Positions 34,835-44,420 of a DNA stretch of 64,000 nt are shown here, piece by piece. The stretch lies in NCBI RefSeq assembly GCF_029203285.1, contig NZ_CP115669.1, positions 1,550,001 through 1,614,000 of the forward strand, in the 5' to 3' direction. The position numbers and the translations under genes were made by a program. The notes below the pieces were generated by a model that worked only from the letters and a program-made list of their open reading frames with translations, was not told where the DNA came from and did no database searches. Numbering within the stretch: position 1 is the stretch's first letter; each line of letters begins with the position of its first letter. This DNA comes from Pseudomonas sp. PSE14 (GTDB taxonomy: Bacteria > Pseudomonadota > Gammaproteobacteria > Pseudomonadales > Pseudomonadaceae).

Positions 34835-35836
34835 ATGCTCGAACATGGTGGCCGGTTGCGCCGGGCGGCGCAGCAGTACGGTATACCGCTGGCGGAGTGG
34901 CTGGACCTGTCCACCGGCGTCTCGCCCTGGCCCTGGAGCCTGCCGAACATCCCAACCAACGCCTGGATGCGCTTGCCCGAGGACAGCGACGGCCTGGAAG
35001 CGGCTGCCTGCCGTTACTACGGCGCGGAACAGCTGCTGCCGCTGCCCGGCAGCCAGGCGGCCATCCAGCTGCTGCCGAAGCTGCGCCAGCCGGGCAAGGT
35101 CGGCGTGGTCTCGCCCTGTTACGCCGAACACGCCGAAGCCTGGCGCAGCGCGGGGCATAGCCTGCGGGAGGTCAGTGACCAGGAAGTACCCCAGCACCTG
35201 GAGCACTTCGACGTGCTGGTGGTGGTCAACCCGAACAATCCCACCGGCCGCCGCATCGAGCCCGGCGTACTGCTGGAGTGGCACGCGCAGTTGCAGAAGC
35301 GCGGTGGCTGGCTGGTGGTGGATGAGGCGTTCATGGACTGCACCCCGGAGCAGAGCCTGGTCGCCAGCTGCGCCAGCCGGCCGGGCCTGGTGGTGCTGCG
35401 TTCGTTCGGCAAGTTCTTCGGGTTGGCCGGTGCGCGCCTGGGCTTTGCCTTCGCCGAGCCGCGCCTGCTGGCGAGTCTTGCCCAACTGATCGGCCCCTGG
35501 GCGGTGAACGGCCCGACACGCTGGGTAGCGCAGGCGGTCCTGGGCGACTTCCACGAGCACGTCGAGCGCCGCCGCGACCTGGCCGAGGCCAGCCGGCGTT
35601 TGGCGGGGCTGCTCGGCGAGCAGGGTTTCGCGCCCCAGGGCGGCACCTCGCTGTTCCAATGGACGGTGTCGATGCAGAGCCGTGCGCTGCGCGACCATCT
35701 GGCGCGCCAGGGGATTCTCGTGCGTCTGTTCGACTCGCCGGTCAGCCTGCGCTTCGGCCTGCCGCCGGACGAGGATGGCTGGCGGCGCCTGGAGCACGGC
35801 CTGCGCACCTTCAACCAGATGGAGGGCCTGCGATGA
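34835..35836 (+). CDS. cobC: Threonine-phosphate decarboxylase
   Basis: 333 residues. A class II PLP aminotransferase fold enzyme that makes (R)-1-amino-2-propanol phosphate for the nucleotide loop. [30 protein letters not shown] and the PLP Lys in [15 protein letters not shown] are visible. It follows cobD directly (TGA then ATG) and overlaps cobQ by four bases. Naming follows Pseudomonas usage; the enterobacterial CobC is a different enzyme. Confidence 0.92.
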   Translation: MLEHGGRLRRAAQQYGIPLAEWLDLSTGVSPWPWSLPNIPTNAWMRLPEDSDGLEAAACRYYGAEQLLPLPGSQAAIQLLPKLRQPGKVGVVSPCYAEHAEAWRSAGHSLREVSDQEVPQHLEHFDVLVVVNPNNPTGRRIEPGVLLEWHAQLQKRGGWLVVDEAFMDCTPEQSLVASCASRPGLVVLRSFGKFFGLAGARLGFAFAEPRLLASLAQLIGPWAVNGPTRWVAQAVLGDFHEHVERRRDLAEASRRLAGLLGEQGFAPQGGTSLFQWTVSMQSRALRDHLARQGILVRLFDSPVSLRFGLPPDEDGWRRLEHGLRTFNQMEGLR

Positions 35837-37284
35837 CCACCTTGATGGTGCAAGGCACGACCTCCGACGCCGGCAAGAGCACCCTGGTGACCGCGCTGTG
35901 CCGCTGGCTGCGCCGCCAGGGCGTGGCGGTGGCGCCGTTCAAACCGCAGAACATGGCGCTCAACAGTGCGGTAACCGCCGACGGCGGCGAGATCGGCCGC
36001 GCCCAGGCGGTGCAGGCCCAGGCCTGCGGATTGCCGCCGCACACCGACATGAACCCGGTGCTGCTCAAGCCCAACAGCGACGTCGGCGCCCAGGTGATCA
36101 TCCACGGCCGTGCGGTGACCAGCATGAACGCCGCCGCCTACCACGACTACAAGCGGGTGGCGATGCAGGCGGTGCTGGAGTCCCACGAGCGTCTCCGTGC
36201 GCAATACCCGGTCGTCATGGTGGAAGGTGCAGGCTCGCCGGCGGAGATCAACCTGCGCGCCAACGACATCGCCAACATGGGCTTCGCCGAGGCGGTGGAC
36301 TGCCCGGTGATCCTGATCGCCGACATCGACCGGGGCGGCGTCTTCGCCCACCTGGTCGGCACCCTGGAGCTGCTCTCCGAGTCGGAGCGGGCGCGGGTGA
36401 AGGGCTTCGTGATCAACCGCTTCCGCGGCGACATCGCCTTGCTGCAGGGCGGCCTCGACTGGCTGGAGGAGCGTACCGGCGTGCCGGTGCTGGGTGTGCT
36501 GCCGTACCTGATGGACTTCCACCTGGAAGCCGAGGACGCCATCGACATCCGCCAGTCGGCCAAGACCGGCGAGCGCCTGCGGGTGGCGGTGCCGGTACTG
36601 CCGCGCATCAGCAACCACACCGATTTCGATCCGTTGCGCCTGCACCCGCAGGTGGAGCTGACCTTCGTCGGGCCGGGGCAGCCGCTGCCGCCGACCGACC
36701 TGATCATCCTGCCCGGCTCCAAGAGCGTGCGTGCCGATCTCGCGTTCCTCCGCGAGCAGGGCTGGGAGTCGGCGATCCAGCGCCACCTGCGCTATGGCGG
36801 CAAGCTCCTGGGGATTTGCGGCGGCCTGCAGATGCTCGGTCACACCCTGGCGGACCCGCATGGGCTGGAAGGCGCGGCGGGGGAGAGCGACGGCCTCGGT
36901 CTGCTGGACTTTCGCACCGTGCTGGAGCCGGAGAAGCAACTGCGCAACGTCAGCGGCCGGCTGGCGCTGGAAGACGCCGAGGTCGCCGGTTACGAGATTC
37001 ATGCCGGCGTCACCGCGGGGCCGGCGCTGGCGAGTCCGGCGGTACGCCTGAGCGATGGTCGCGTCGATGGCGCCATGAGTGCGGATGGCCAGGTGATGGG
37101 GACTTACCTGCACGGCCTGTTCGAGTCGCCGGCCGCGTGCTCGGCGTTGCTGCGCTGGGCCGGGCTGCGTGAGGTGCAGAGCATCGATTACCACGCCCTG
37201 CGTGAGCGCGACATCGAGCGCCTGGCCGACCAGGTCGAGGAGCATCTGAATATCGAAAAGCTGAGGGCGCTGTGCGGACTGTAG
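35833..37284 (+). CDS. cobQ: Cobyric acid synthase
   Basis: 483 residues. It amidates side chains b, d, e and g of adenosylcobyrinic acid a,c-diamide. The N-terminal ATPase region ([20 protein letters not shown]) and the C-terminal glutaminase-like domain ([15 protein letters not shown]) are intact. Its start overlaps cobC (ATGA). The TAG stop is embedded in the adjoining palindromic repeat. Confidence 0.95.
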   Translation: MTTLMVQGTTSDAGKSTLVTALCRWLRRQGVAVAPFKPQNMALNSAVTADGGEIGRAQAVQAQACGLPPHTDMNPVLLKPNSDVGAQVIIHGRAVTSMNAAAYHDYKRVAMQAVLESHERLRAQYPVVMVEGAGSPAEINLRANDIANMGFAEAVDCPVILIADIDRGGVFAHLVGTLELLSESERARVKGFVINRFRGDIALLQGGLDWLEERTGVPVLGVLPYLMDFHLEAEDAIDIRQSAKTGERLRVAVPVLPRISNHTDFDPLRLHPQVELTFVGPGQPLPPTDLIILPGSKSVRADLAFLREQGWESAIQRHLRYGGKLLGICGGLQMLGHTLADPHGLEGAAGESDGLGLLDFRTVLEPEKQLRNVSGRLALEDAEVAGYEIHAGVTAGPALASPAVRLSDGRVDGAMSADGQVMGTYLHGLFESPAACSALLRWAGLREVQSIDYHALRERDIERLADQVEEHLNIEKLRALCGL

Positions 37285-37389
37285 GGCGGATAACCGTTCG
37301 CGGTTATCCGCCATGTTGCGGCGCCGTGACTTCGGCGGATAACGCGGGGGACGTCATGCGCCCTACCAGAGTGCTTTTCGTAGGAGCGA
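37281..37389. repeat. Pseudomonas-type palindromic repeat between cobQ and cobP
   Basis: A perfect 12-bp stem GGCGGATAACCG / CGGTTATCCGCC with a TTCG tetraloop (37285-37312) is nested in a larger inverted pair GTAGGGCG (37281-37288) and CGCCCTAC (37359-37366). GGCGGATAAC recurs at 37334-37343. CGTAGGAGCGA at 37379-37389 is identical to an arm of the repeat at 46155. The hairpin could also terminate or stabilise cobQ mRNA. Confidence 0.8.
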
Positions 37390-37404
37390 TCTTAGGGGGA
37401 CACC

Positions 37405-37926
37405 ATGCTTGAACTGATCCTTGGCGGAGCCCGTTCGGGGAAGAGCCGCCTGGCCGAACGCCTGGCGCTGGAAAGCGGCCTGCCGGTCACCTACGTCGCC
37501 ACTGCACTGGCCGGCGATGGCGAGATGTCCGAACGCATCCTCCATCATCGCGAGCGCCGTCCCGCGCAGTGGGGCCTGGTGGAGGAACCGCTGGCCCTGG
37601 CCGATGCCCTGGAGCGCCTGGCGGAGCCGCAGCGCTGCGTGCTGGTGGATTGCCTGACCCTGTGGGTCACCAATCTGCTGATCCATGAGGACGGCTGGCG
37701 CCTGCGCGGCGAGATCGATGCGCTGCTGGAGGTGCTGCCGCGCCTGCCGGGGCGGATCATCCTGGTCAGCAACGAAACCGGTCTGGGGGTGGTGCCGCTG
37801 GGCGAGCTCAGCCGCCGTTATGTCGATGAGGCCGGCTGGCTGCACCAGTCGCTGGCCGAGGTCAGCGAGCGCGTGGTGTTCACCGTCGCCGGCCTGCCCA
37901 TGGTGCTGAAGGGGGACGCGTTATGA
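37405..37926 (+). CDS. cobP: Adenosylcobinamide kinase / guanylyltransferase
   Basis: 173 residues. It phosphorylates cobinamide and then forms GDP-cobinamide. The P-loop [17 protein letters not shown] opens the protein, and [14 protein letters not shown] and [14 protein letters not shown] are family hallmarks. GGGGGA precedes the ATG. It restarts the operon after the repeat and overlaps cobT by four bases. Confidence 0.95.
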   Translation: MLELILGGARSGKSRLAERLALESGLPVTYVATALAGDGEMSERILHHRERRPAQWGLVEEPLALADALERLAEPQRCVLVDCLTLWVTNLLIHEDGWRLRGEIDALLEVLPRLPGRIILVSNETGLGVVPLGELSRRYVDEAGWLHQSLAEVSERVVFTVAGLPMVLKGDAL

Positions 37927-38978
37927 GTTTGCAATGGTGGCTGCAGGGTACCCAACCGATCGATCGCGTGGCGCAGGACAAGGCCGCCGCGCGTCAGGAC
38001 CAGTTGACCAAGCCGCGCGGCGCGCTGGGCCGGCTGGAAGAGGAAACCATCCGCCTGGCCGGCCTGCAGGGCCGCGAGCGGCCGGCGCTGGAACACATCT
38101 GGATTGCCCTGTTCGCGGGCGATCACGGGGTGGTGGCGGAGGGTGTATCGGCCTATCCGCAGGCGGTGACCGTGGAGATGCTGCGCAACTTCGTGCGTGG
38201 CGGCGCGGCGATCAGCGTGCTGGCCCGCGATCTCGATGCGCGCCTGGAGGTCATCGACCTGGGCACGGCGACGCCGTTGGAACCGCTGCCGGGCGTGCTG
38301 CATGTGATGGTCGGCGCCGGCACCGCGAACTTCACGAAAGAACCGGCGATGACTGCCGCGCAGTGCCTGATCGCCCTGGAAACCGGGCGCGAGGCGGTGC
38401 GCCGCGCGCAGCAGGCCGGTACGGAGCTGTTCATCGGTGGCGAGATGGGTATCGGCAACACCAGCGCTGCCGCCGCGCTGGCCTGTGCGCTGCTGGACGA
38501 GCCGGCGCAGGCGCTGGTCGGCCCCGGCACCGGGCTGGACGCCCAGGGCGTGGCGCGCAAGGTCGAGGTGATCGACCGTGCGCTGGCCCTGCACCGGCCC
38601 CATTGCGGCGATCCCTTCGAGGCACTGTGCCGCCTCGGCGGCTTCGAGATCGCCGCGCTGGTCGGCGCCTATCTGGCCTGCGCGCAGAAGGGCATTCCGG
38701 CGCTGGTGGACGGCTTCATCTGCAGCACCGCCGCACTCTGCGCCACGCACTTCAATCCCGGCTGCCGCGACTGGCTGCTGTTCGCCCATGCCGGCGCGGA
38801 ACCGGGGCACAACCGTGTGCTCAGGGCGCTGAATGCACAGCCGCTGCTGGACCTCGGCCTGCGCCTGGGCGAAGGCAGTGGTGCGGCGCTGGCGGTGCCG
38901 CTGCTGCGCCAGGCGTGCCGGCTGCATGACGGCATGGCCACCTTCGCCGAGGCGGCGGTATCGGACCGCCCGGCATGA
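37923..38978 (+). CDS. cobT: Nicotinate-nucleotide:dimethylbenzimidazole phosphoribosyltransferase
   Basis: 351 residues. It makes alpha-ribazole phosphate from nicotinate mononucleotide and dimethylbenzimidazole, the BluB product. [28 protein letters not shown] and [14 protein letters not shown] are diagnostic. Coupled to cobP and the next gene by ATGA overlaps. The same protein is called CobU in some Pseudomonas literature. Confidence 0.95.
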   Translation: MSLQWWLQGTQPIDRVAQDKAAARQDQLTKPRGALGRLEEETIRLAGLQGRERPALEHIWIALFAGDHGVVAEGVSAYPQAVTVEMLRNFVRGGAAISVLARDLDARLEVIDLGTATPLEPLPGVLHVMVGAGTANFTKEPAMTAAQCLIALETGREAVRRAQQAGTELFIGGEMGIGNTSAAAALACALLDEPAQALVGPGTGLDAQGVARKVEVIDRALALHRPHCGDPFEALCRLGGFEIAALVGAYLACAQKGIPALVDGFICSTAALCATHFNPGCRDWLLFAHAGAEPGHNRVLRALNAQPLLDLGLRLGEGSGAALAVPLLRQACRLHDGMATFAEAAVSDRPA

Positions 38979-39562
38979 CGCTGCGCCTGGACCTGTTGCG
39001 CCATGGCGAGACGGAGCAGGGCGGCGGCTTTCGCGGACGCCTGGACGATGCGCTGACCGAGACCGGCTGGACGCAGATGCGCTCGACCGTCGGCCAGGCG
39101 TGCCGCTGGTCGGCGGTAGTCAGCTCGCCGCTGCGTCGTTGCGCCGCCTTCGCCGAGGAGCTGGCGGGCCGCCACGGGCTGCCGCTGAGCCTGGACGCCG
39201 ACCTGCGCGAGCTGGACTTCGGTCAATGGGAAGGCCTTTCGCCAGCTAAGCTGATGGAAAGCGATGCCCAGGCGCTGGGGCGTTTCTGGTCCGATCCGTA
39301 CGCGTTTCCTCCGCCCGATGGCGAGCCGTTGGGCGATTTCGAATTCCGCGTATTCCGCGCACTGGAGCGGTTGCACCGCGACCACGCCGGAGCCTGTGTA
39401 CTGGTGGTGACCCACGGCGGCGTGATGCGCCTGCTGGGGGCATTGGCGGGTGGCTTGCCGGCCCGGCGTTTGCTGGAGGTGGTGGTCGATCACGGCCAGT
39501 GCCTGTCGCTGGCGGTGACGCGTGAAGGCGGCAGCTGGCGAATCCAGCAGGCGGAACAATGA
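38975..39562 (+). CDS. Alpha-ribazole phosphatase (histidine phosphatase family)
   Basis: 195 residues. RHGET near the N-terminus holds the phospho-accepting His, and [11 protein letters not shown] supplies the second His. Context between cobT and cobV points to removal of phosphate from alpha-ribazole phosphate or the cobalamin phosphate. The enterobacterial counterpart is CobC; I leave the symbol empty to avoid confusion with the decarboxylase. Confidence 0.9.
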   Translation: MTLRLDLLRHGETEQGGGFRGRLDDALTETGWTQMRSTVGQACRWSAVVSSPLRRCAAFAEELAGRHGLPLSLDADLRELDFGQWEGLSPAKLMESDAQALGRFWSDPYAFPPPDGEPLGDFEFRVFRALERLHRDHAGACVLVVTHGGVMRLLGALAGGLPARRLLEVVVDHGQCLSLAVTREGGSWRIQQAEQ

Positions 39563-40371
39563 TGAGCGAACAACCCGAACGAGAGGAGCCCGTGCCGCCG
39601 TCGGGCGACGCATCCACTTCCTTGCCCACCGCGCAACTCAGCGACTGGTGCCTGCCGCTGGTGGCGCTGCAGTTCCTCACCCGCCTGCCGGTGCACTTCA
39701 CCAACATGCCGACCCCGGAGCAGTTCGGCCGGGCGACGTTGTTCTATCCGCTGGTGGGGTTGCTGGTCGGTGCGCTGCTGATGGCCGTGGGCGAGCTGCT
39801 GGTCAACGTGCACCTGCTGCTTCAGGCGGCCTTGCTGCTGGCGCTGTGGGTGGTGATCAGCGGCGCGTTGCACCTGGATGGTCTGGCCGATACGGCGGAT
39901 GCCTGGGTCGGTGGTCTGGGCGATCGCGAACGCACCCTGGCGATCATGAAGGACCCGCGCTGTGGACCGGTGGCGGTGGTGACCCTGGTCGTGGTGCTGC
40001 TGCTGAAGTTCGCCGCGCTCACCGCGGTGCTCGGCAATCACCAGTACTGGGCGCTGCTGCTGGCGCCCTGGCTGGGGCGTTGCGCCTTGCCGCTGCTGTT
40101 CCTCACCACCGGATACGCCCGCCCTGGCGGCCTGGGACAGGCGCTGGCCGACCATTTGCCGCGCCGGGCGATGCCCTGGATGTTGGCGGGCAACGCCGCG
40201 CTGATGGTGCTGGCGGGGCTGCCCGGCATGCTCGCGGTGGCGGTTACCCTGGTGGTCTTCGTCTGGTTGCGCAGACGCCTCATCGCTCGCCTGGGTGGCA
40301 CTACCGGAGACACTGCCGGGGCGATGGTGGAGCTGATCGAGTGCGCGGTGCTGGTGGCGCTGGCGCTCTGA
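39559..40371 (+). CDS. cobV: Adenosylcobinamide-GDP ribazoletransferase (cobalamin synthase)
   Basis: 270 residues, integral membrane enzyme joining GDP-cobinamide and alpha-ribazole. The N-terminal part is polar; ALQFLTRLPVH, the GALHLDGLADTADAW motif and IMKDPRCGPVAV are diagnostic for CobS/CobV. The ATG at 39559 overlaps the previous stop; a second ATG follows at 39562. Last gene of the cobalamin operon. Confidence 0.95.
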   Translation: MMSEQPEREEPVPPSGDASTSLPTAQLSDWCLPLVALQFLTRLPVHFTNMPTPEQFGRATLFYPLVGLLVGALLMAVGELLVNVHLLLQAALLLALWVVISGALHLDGLADTADAWVGGLGDRERTLAIMKDPRCGPVAVVTLVVVLLLKFAALTAVLGNHQYWALLLAPWLGRCALPLLFLTTGYARPGGLGQALADHLPRRAMPWMLAGNAALMVLAGLPGMLAVAVTLVVFVWLRRRLIARLGGTTGDTAGAMVELIECAVLVALAL

Positions 40372-40414
40372 ACTCCCCTTCGGAAGTTCCTGGTTGGGGA
40401 GCCCCTCTCCCTAA

Positions 40415-40507
40415 CCCTCTCCCTGAAGGGAGAGGGGACTGTATGGTGCCGGTTGATGCCGCGGTTTCAGCCGGCACGGGCGGCTCCCTCTCCCTTCAGG
40501 GAGAGGG
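40415..40507. repeat. Inverted pair of short palindromes after cobV
   Basis: CCCTCTCCCT-GA-AGGGAGAGGG (40415-40436) and CCCTCTCCCT-TC-AGGGAGAGGG (40486-40507). Each is a 10-bp stem with a two-base loop, and the second copy is the reverse complement of the first. CCCTCTCC also occurs just upstream (40403-40410). This fits dispersed intergenic repeats common in Pseudomonas and may end transcription from both sides. Confidence 0.85.
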
Positions 40508-40572
40508 CGGGGGAGAGGGCTGAAGCTCGCGCCGGAGGTCAGGCAGGTGCGAGCGAGGGCTTGGCGCCTAGG

Positions 40573-42393
40573 TTAATCAAACGCGAAATGCTCCGTCTTC
40601 AATCCCATGATTGACCGCACCGGCTTGGCCATCGCCGCCGCGTGCCCCTTGGCGCGGGGCAGCAAGCGAGCGAAGTAGAAGTCACTGGTGGCGATCTTCG
40701 CCTTGTAGAAGTCGCTCGACTCGCTGCCGCCCTGGCGTAGGCGTTTGCGCGCGGCGGCCTCCTGCAGCGCCCAGGAATACGCCAGCGCGGCGTAGCCGGA
40801 GAACATCAGGTAATCGTGGCTGGCGGTGCTCACCAGGTCGCGCTGCTTGCGGGCGGTGAGGGCGATGCGCAGCGTCAGCAGGTTCCACTGCGCGCAGAGC
40901 TTCAGCAGCGTGAGCGCGCGGCCGCGCATGGCCGGTTCCTGCTTGAGCAGCTCGACAGCGAACTTCGCCACTTGCCGGGTGAAGTCGCGCACGGCCTTGC
41001 CCTGGGTCATCAGCAGGACCTTGCGACCGAGCAGGTCCAGCGCCTGGATGCCGGTGGTGCCCTCGTAGAGCGTGGCGATCCGCGCATCGCGGACGATCTG
41101 CTCCATGCCGTGTTCCTTGATGTAGCCGTGGCCGCCGAACACCTGCATGCCGAGGTTGGCGCTCTCCAGGCCCAGTTCGGTCAGGCAGCCCTTGAGGATC
41201 GGGGTGAGGAAGCCGAGCTTGTCGTCCCAGCGGTCGTACTCGGCGTTATCGTTGCTCAGCAGGCCCTGGATCATCTTGTCGGCGTACTGGGTGGCCAGAT
41301 AGATCAGCGCGCGGCCGCCCTCGGCCACGGCCTTCTGGGTCAGCAGCATGCGGCGCACGTCGCCGTGGTGCATCAGGCTGTCGGCGATCTCGCCTGGCTC
41401 CTTGGTGCCGGACAGCGCACGCATGGAGCGGCGCTCGCGGGCGTAGGCCAGCGCGCCCTGATAGGCCAGTTCGGCGGTGGCCACGCCCTGGATGGCGGTG
41501 CCGATGCGCGCGCTGTTCATGAAGGTGAACATGCACTCCAGGCCCTTGTTCGGCTCGCCGATCAGGTAACCGGTGGCGCCGTCGAAGTTCATCACGCAGG
41601 TGGCCGAAGCCTTGATGCCCATCTTCTTTTCCAGCGCGCCGCAGGTGACGCTATTGCGCGGGCCGAGTGTGTTGCCTTCGCCCGGAAGGAACTTCGGCAC
41701 GATGAACAGCGAAATGCCGCGCGTACCTTTCGGTGCATCCGGCAGGCGGGCGAGGACGATGTGCACGATGTTCTCGGTGAGATCGTGTTCGCCGGAGGAG
41801 ATGAAGATCTTGGTGCCAGTGATGGCGTAGCTGCCGTCGGCGTTGGCTTCGGCGCGGGTCTTCACCTGGCCCAGGTCGGTGCCGCACTGCGGCTCGGTCA
41901 GGCACATGGTGCCACCCCAGCGGCCTTCGGTGAGCGGGGTGAGATAGGTCTGCTTCTGCTCCTCGGTGCCGTGCTGCATCACGGTGTTCATCGCGCCCAG
42001 CGACAGCCCCGGGTACATCGAGAAAGGCCAGTTGGCGGTGCCCATCATCTCCTGCTTGAGCGCGCCCAGGCTCATCGGCAGACCCTGGCCGCCGTATTCC
42101 ACCGGGTGCGACAGGCCTTGCCAGCCGCCGGCCACATAGGCGTCATAGGCCTCCTTGAAGCCCTTGGGCGTGCGCACTTCGCCGTTCTCCAGGTGGCAGC
42201 CTTCCTCGTCGCCGCTGTGGTAGAGCGGGGCGATCACTTCCTCGCAGAGCTTCGCGCATTCGCCGAGGATGGCGTCGACCATGTCCGGCGTGGCTTCGCC
42301 GCCATTCACCAGGTTCCGGTAGTGCGTGGGGAAATCGAAGACTTCGTTGAGCAGGAAGCGGGTGTCGCGCAGCGGGGCTTTGTAGACGGGCAT
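40573..42393 (-). CDS. FadE/DmdC-type acyl-CoA dehydrogenase
   Basis: 606 residues, the size of the large acyl-CoA dehydrogenases with an extra C-terminal domain. GTMCLTEPQCGTDLG binds FAD and substrate, and the catalytic Glu is in the standard YEGTTGIQALDLLG context. The start MPVYKAPLRDTRF at 42393 is typical. Transcribed away from marR across a 174-bp gap containing one operator copy, so it may be controlled by that repressor. Substrate chain length unknown. Confidence 0.92.
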   Translation of the reverse strand: MPVYKAPLRDTRFLLNEVFDFPTHYRNLVNGGEATPDMVDAILGECAKLCEEVIAPLYHSGDEEGCHLENGEVRTPKGFKEAYDAYVAGGWQGLSHPVEYGGQGLPMSLGALKQEMMGTANWPFSMYPGLSLGAMNTVMQHGTEEQKQTYLTPLTEGRWGGTMCLTEPQCGTDLGQVKTRAEANADGSYAITGTKIFISSGEHDLTENIVHIVLARLPDAPKGTRGISLFIVPKFLPGEGNTLGPRNSVTCGALEKKMGIKASATCVMNFDGATGYLIGEPNKGLECMFTFMNSARIGTAIQGVATAELAYQGALAYARERRSMRALSGTKEPGEIADSLMHHGDVRRMLLTQKAVAEGGRALIYLATQYADKMIQGLLSNDNAEYDRWDDKLGFLTPILKGCLTELGLESANLGMQVFGGHGYIKEHGMEQIVRDARIATLYEGTTGIQALDLLGRKVLLMTQGKAVRDFTRQVAKFAVELLKQEPAMRGRALTLLKLCAQWNLLTLRIALTARKQRDLVSTASHDYLMFSGYAALAYSWALQEAAARKRLRQGGSESSDFYKAKIATSDFYFARLLPRAKGHAAAMAKPVRSIMGLKTEHFAFD

Positions 42394-42549
42394 CGGGAAC
42401 CTCGGGCCATGGCGCGCCCCGCCGACGGTGCGGGGCTGGATGTCCGCAGTTATACGGCTGGCTCCGCGTGGTGCCCTTGGCTGCGCCAACGCGGCGCTCT
42501 GGCAGATGGGACAATCGGTGGCGGCCGGGATTGACGGCTCGCCATTTGC

Positions 42550-42561
42550 GGGTATATACAC
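42550..42561. promoter_or_regulatory. Operator-like half-palindrome upstream of marR
   Basis: GGGTATATACAC, seven bases before the marR start, matches the perfect palindrome GGGTATATACCC upstream of the MFS gene at 11 of 12 positions. Its place at the ribosome site suits autorepression. Confidence 0.6.
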
Positions 42562-42567
42562 GCATTC

Positions 42568-42984
42568 ATGCTGACGACCCAATGCCTCTGTACCAAGCTG
42601 CGCCGCTCCGCCCGCGCGGTCACCCGTGTCTATGACGACGCCCTGAAGGGCGTTGGGCTGACCACGCCGCAATTTTCCCTGTTGCGGCACCTCTCGCGGC
42701 TGGAGCAGCCGAGCATTTCCGACCTGGCCGAAGCCATGGGCCTGGACCGCAGTACCCTGGGGCGCAACCTCAAGCCGTTGGAAGGCGAAGGGTTGGTGCG
42801 GCTGGCGGAGGGCGAGGACCTGCGCAACCGCATCGTGGTGCTGACCCCGGAAGGGCTGGCGCGCATCGAACAGGGCCGTGAAGCCTGGGATGCGGCGCAG
42901 CGGGATGTGGCGGCCCACCTGGGCGAGGAAAAGCGCCGTCAGTTGGAAGCCTTGCTGGATGAATTGGCCGAGCTGGAGAGTTAG
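42568..42984 (+). CDS. MarR family transcriptional regulator
   Basis: 138 residues with a winged helix-turn-helix: LTTPQFSLLRHLSRLEQPSISDLAEAMG (recognition region beginning near residue 32) and the wing LRNRIVVLTPEG. MarR proteins are usually repressors released by small aromatic or lipophilic ligands. The start is ATG at 42568. It lies between the divergent FadE-like gene and the MFS gene, each preceded by the same box. Confidence 0.9.
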   Translation: MLTTQCLCTKLRRSARAVTRVYDDALKGVGLTTPQFSLLRHLSRLEQPSISDLAEAMGLDRSTLGRNLKPLEGEGLVRLAEGEDLRNRIVVLTPEGLARIEQGREAWDAAQRDVAAHLGEEKRRQLEALLDELAELES

Positions 42985-43023
42985 CAGCGGCCGGCGTGCA
43001 ATGGAAAGACCCTGATTGAAAGC

Positions 43024-43035
43024 GGGTATATACCC
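43024..43035. promoter_or_regulatory. Perfect 12-bp palindromic operator upstream of the MFS gene
   Basis: GGGTATATACCC lies in the 66-bp gap between marR and the MFS start, overlapping the likely leader. A near copy lies upstream of marR at 42550. Confidence 0.7.
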
Positions 43036-43050
43036 GTGTAGGAGATAATG

Positions 43051-44253
43051 ATGTCGAAGCTGTCGCGTACGGGGTTCTGGATACTCTTGTCCGGCGCCCT
43101 GATCCTGGCCCTGTCCCTGGGCATCCGCCACGGCTTCGGCCTGTTCCTGGCGCCGATGAGCGCCGAGTTCGGCTGGGGGCGCGAGACCTTCGCCTTCGCC
43201 ATTGCGCTGCAGAATCTCATCTGGGGCATCGCCCAGCCGTTCACCGGGGCCATCGCCGACCGCTTCGGCGCCATGCGCACCGTGCTGGTGGGCGGCATTC
43301 TCTACGCCATCGGCCTGGTGCTGATGGGCTATTCCGATTCGGCCTTCAGCCTGTCGCTGAGCGCCGGCCTGCTGATCGGCATCGGCCTCTCCGGCACCTC
43401 CTTCTCGGTGATCCTCGGCGCGGTGGGCCGCGCGGTGCCGCTGGAGCGGCGCAGCATGGCCATGGGCATCTCGGCGGCCGCCGGCTCCTTCGGCCAGTTC
43501 GCCATGCTGCCGGGTACCCTCGGCCTGATCAGTTGGCTGGGCTGGTCCGCCGCGCTGCTGGCGCTGGGGCTGCTGGTGGCGTTGATCGTCCCGCTGTCCG
43601 GGCTGATGCGTGACAAACCGCTGCCGATCCAGGGCCACGAGCAGACCCTCGGCGAGGCGCTGCGCGAGGCCGCCGGGCATTCCGGCTTCTGGCTGCTGTC
43701 GTTGGGCTTCTTCGTCTGCGGCTTCCAGGTGGTGTTCATTGGTGTGCACCTGCCGGCGTATCTGGTGGATCGCCATCTGCCGGCCACCGTTGGCACCACG
43801 GTGCTGGCGCTGGTGGGGCTGTTCAACGTCTTCGGCACTTACATCGCAGGCTGGCTCGGCGGACGGATGAGCAAGCCCAAGCTGCTCACCGGACTGTACC
43901 TGCTGCGTGGCGTGGTGATCCTTGCCTTCCTCTGGGCGCCGCTCACCGTGTGGACCGCCTACGCGTTCGGCATCGCCATGGGGTTGCTGTGGCTGTCCAC
44001 GGTGCCACTCACCAACGGCACCGTCGCCACGCTGTTCGGCGTGCGCAACCTGTCGATGCTCGGCGGCATCACCTTCCTGTTCCACCAGATCGGCGCCTTC
44101 CTCGGCGGTTGGCTGGGTGGCTACGTGTATGACCACACCGGCAACTACGACCTGGTCTGGCAGATTTCCATCCTCCTCAGCCTGCTCGCCGGCCTGCTCA
44201 ACTGGCCGGTGCGCGAGCGCCCGGTCGAGCGGGCGGCGCTGGGGGCGGCGTGA
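43051..44253 (+). CDS. Major facilitator superfamily transporter
   Basis: 400 residues, 12 predicted spans. GAIADRFGAMRTVLVGG is the loop 2-3 motif and GGRMSKPKLLTG its repeat in the second half. The family resembles the monocarboxylate/oxalate-formate antiporter-like group (SAEFGWGRETFAFA). GGAG at 43041-43044 favours the ATG at 43051 over 43048. MarR box upstream suggests inducible export or uptake of a small acid. Confidence 0.88.
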   Translation: MSKLSRTGFWILLSGALILALSLGIRHGFGLFLAPMSAEFGWGRETFAFAIALQNLIWGIAQPFTGAIADRFGAMRTVLVGGILYAIGLVLMGYSDSAFSLSLSAGLLIGIGLSGTSFSVILGAVGRAVPLERRSMAMGISAAAGSFGQFAMLPGTLGLISWLGWSAALLALGLLVALIVPLSGLMRDKPLPIQGHEQTLGEALREAAGHSGFWLLSLGFFVCGFQVVFIGVHLPAYLVDRHLPATVGTTVLALVGLFNVFGTYIAGWLGGRMSKPKLLTGLYLLRGVVILAFLWAPLTVWTAYAFGIAMGLLWLSTVPLTNGTVATLFGVRNLSMLGGITFLFHQIGAFLGGWLGGYVYDHTGNYDLVWQISILLSLLAGLLNWPVRERPVERAALGAA

Positions 44254-44372
44254 AGCGTTCACTGGCCATCATGCTGGCGCTGGGCCTCGGCCTGGTGCTG
44301 GCCGGCCTCGCCTGGTGGGGCTGGCAGCTCGGCGGGCTGGCGTTGATGCAACTGGGTATGGGCAGTTGCTGA
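44250..44372 (+). CDS. Small membrane protein coupled to the MFS gene
   Basis: 40 residues, starting with GTG that overlaps the MFS stop (GTGA). MKRS is followed by one hydrophobic helix (LAIMLALGLGLVLAGLAWWG) and a short tail ending GMGSC. The coupling and the positive N-terminus suggest a genuine single-span micro-protein, perhaps a transporter accessory. No family recognised. Confidence 0.55.
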   Translation: MKRSLAIMLALGLGLVLAGLAWWGWQLGGLALMQLGMGSC

Positions 44373-44420
44373 GGGGCGCCGCGCAGCGTAGCGTGACGGG
44401 ATAATTCGAGGATCACTGCC

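Noticed and set aside
35119-37314. Long minus-strand frame antisense to cobC and cobQ
   Set aside because: Low-complexity translation without motifs; both plus-strand genes are complete with diagnostic motifs.
40573-44262. A single 1229-codon minus-strand frame covering the FadE-like gene and the whole MFS region
   Set aside because: Only the part up to 42393 has family similarity; the rest is antisense to marR and the MFS gene and low-complexity in His/Gln/Ala, a typical shadow in GC-rich DNA.
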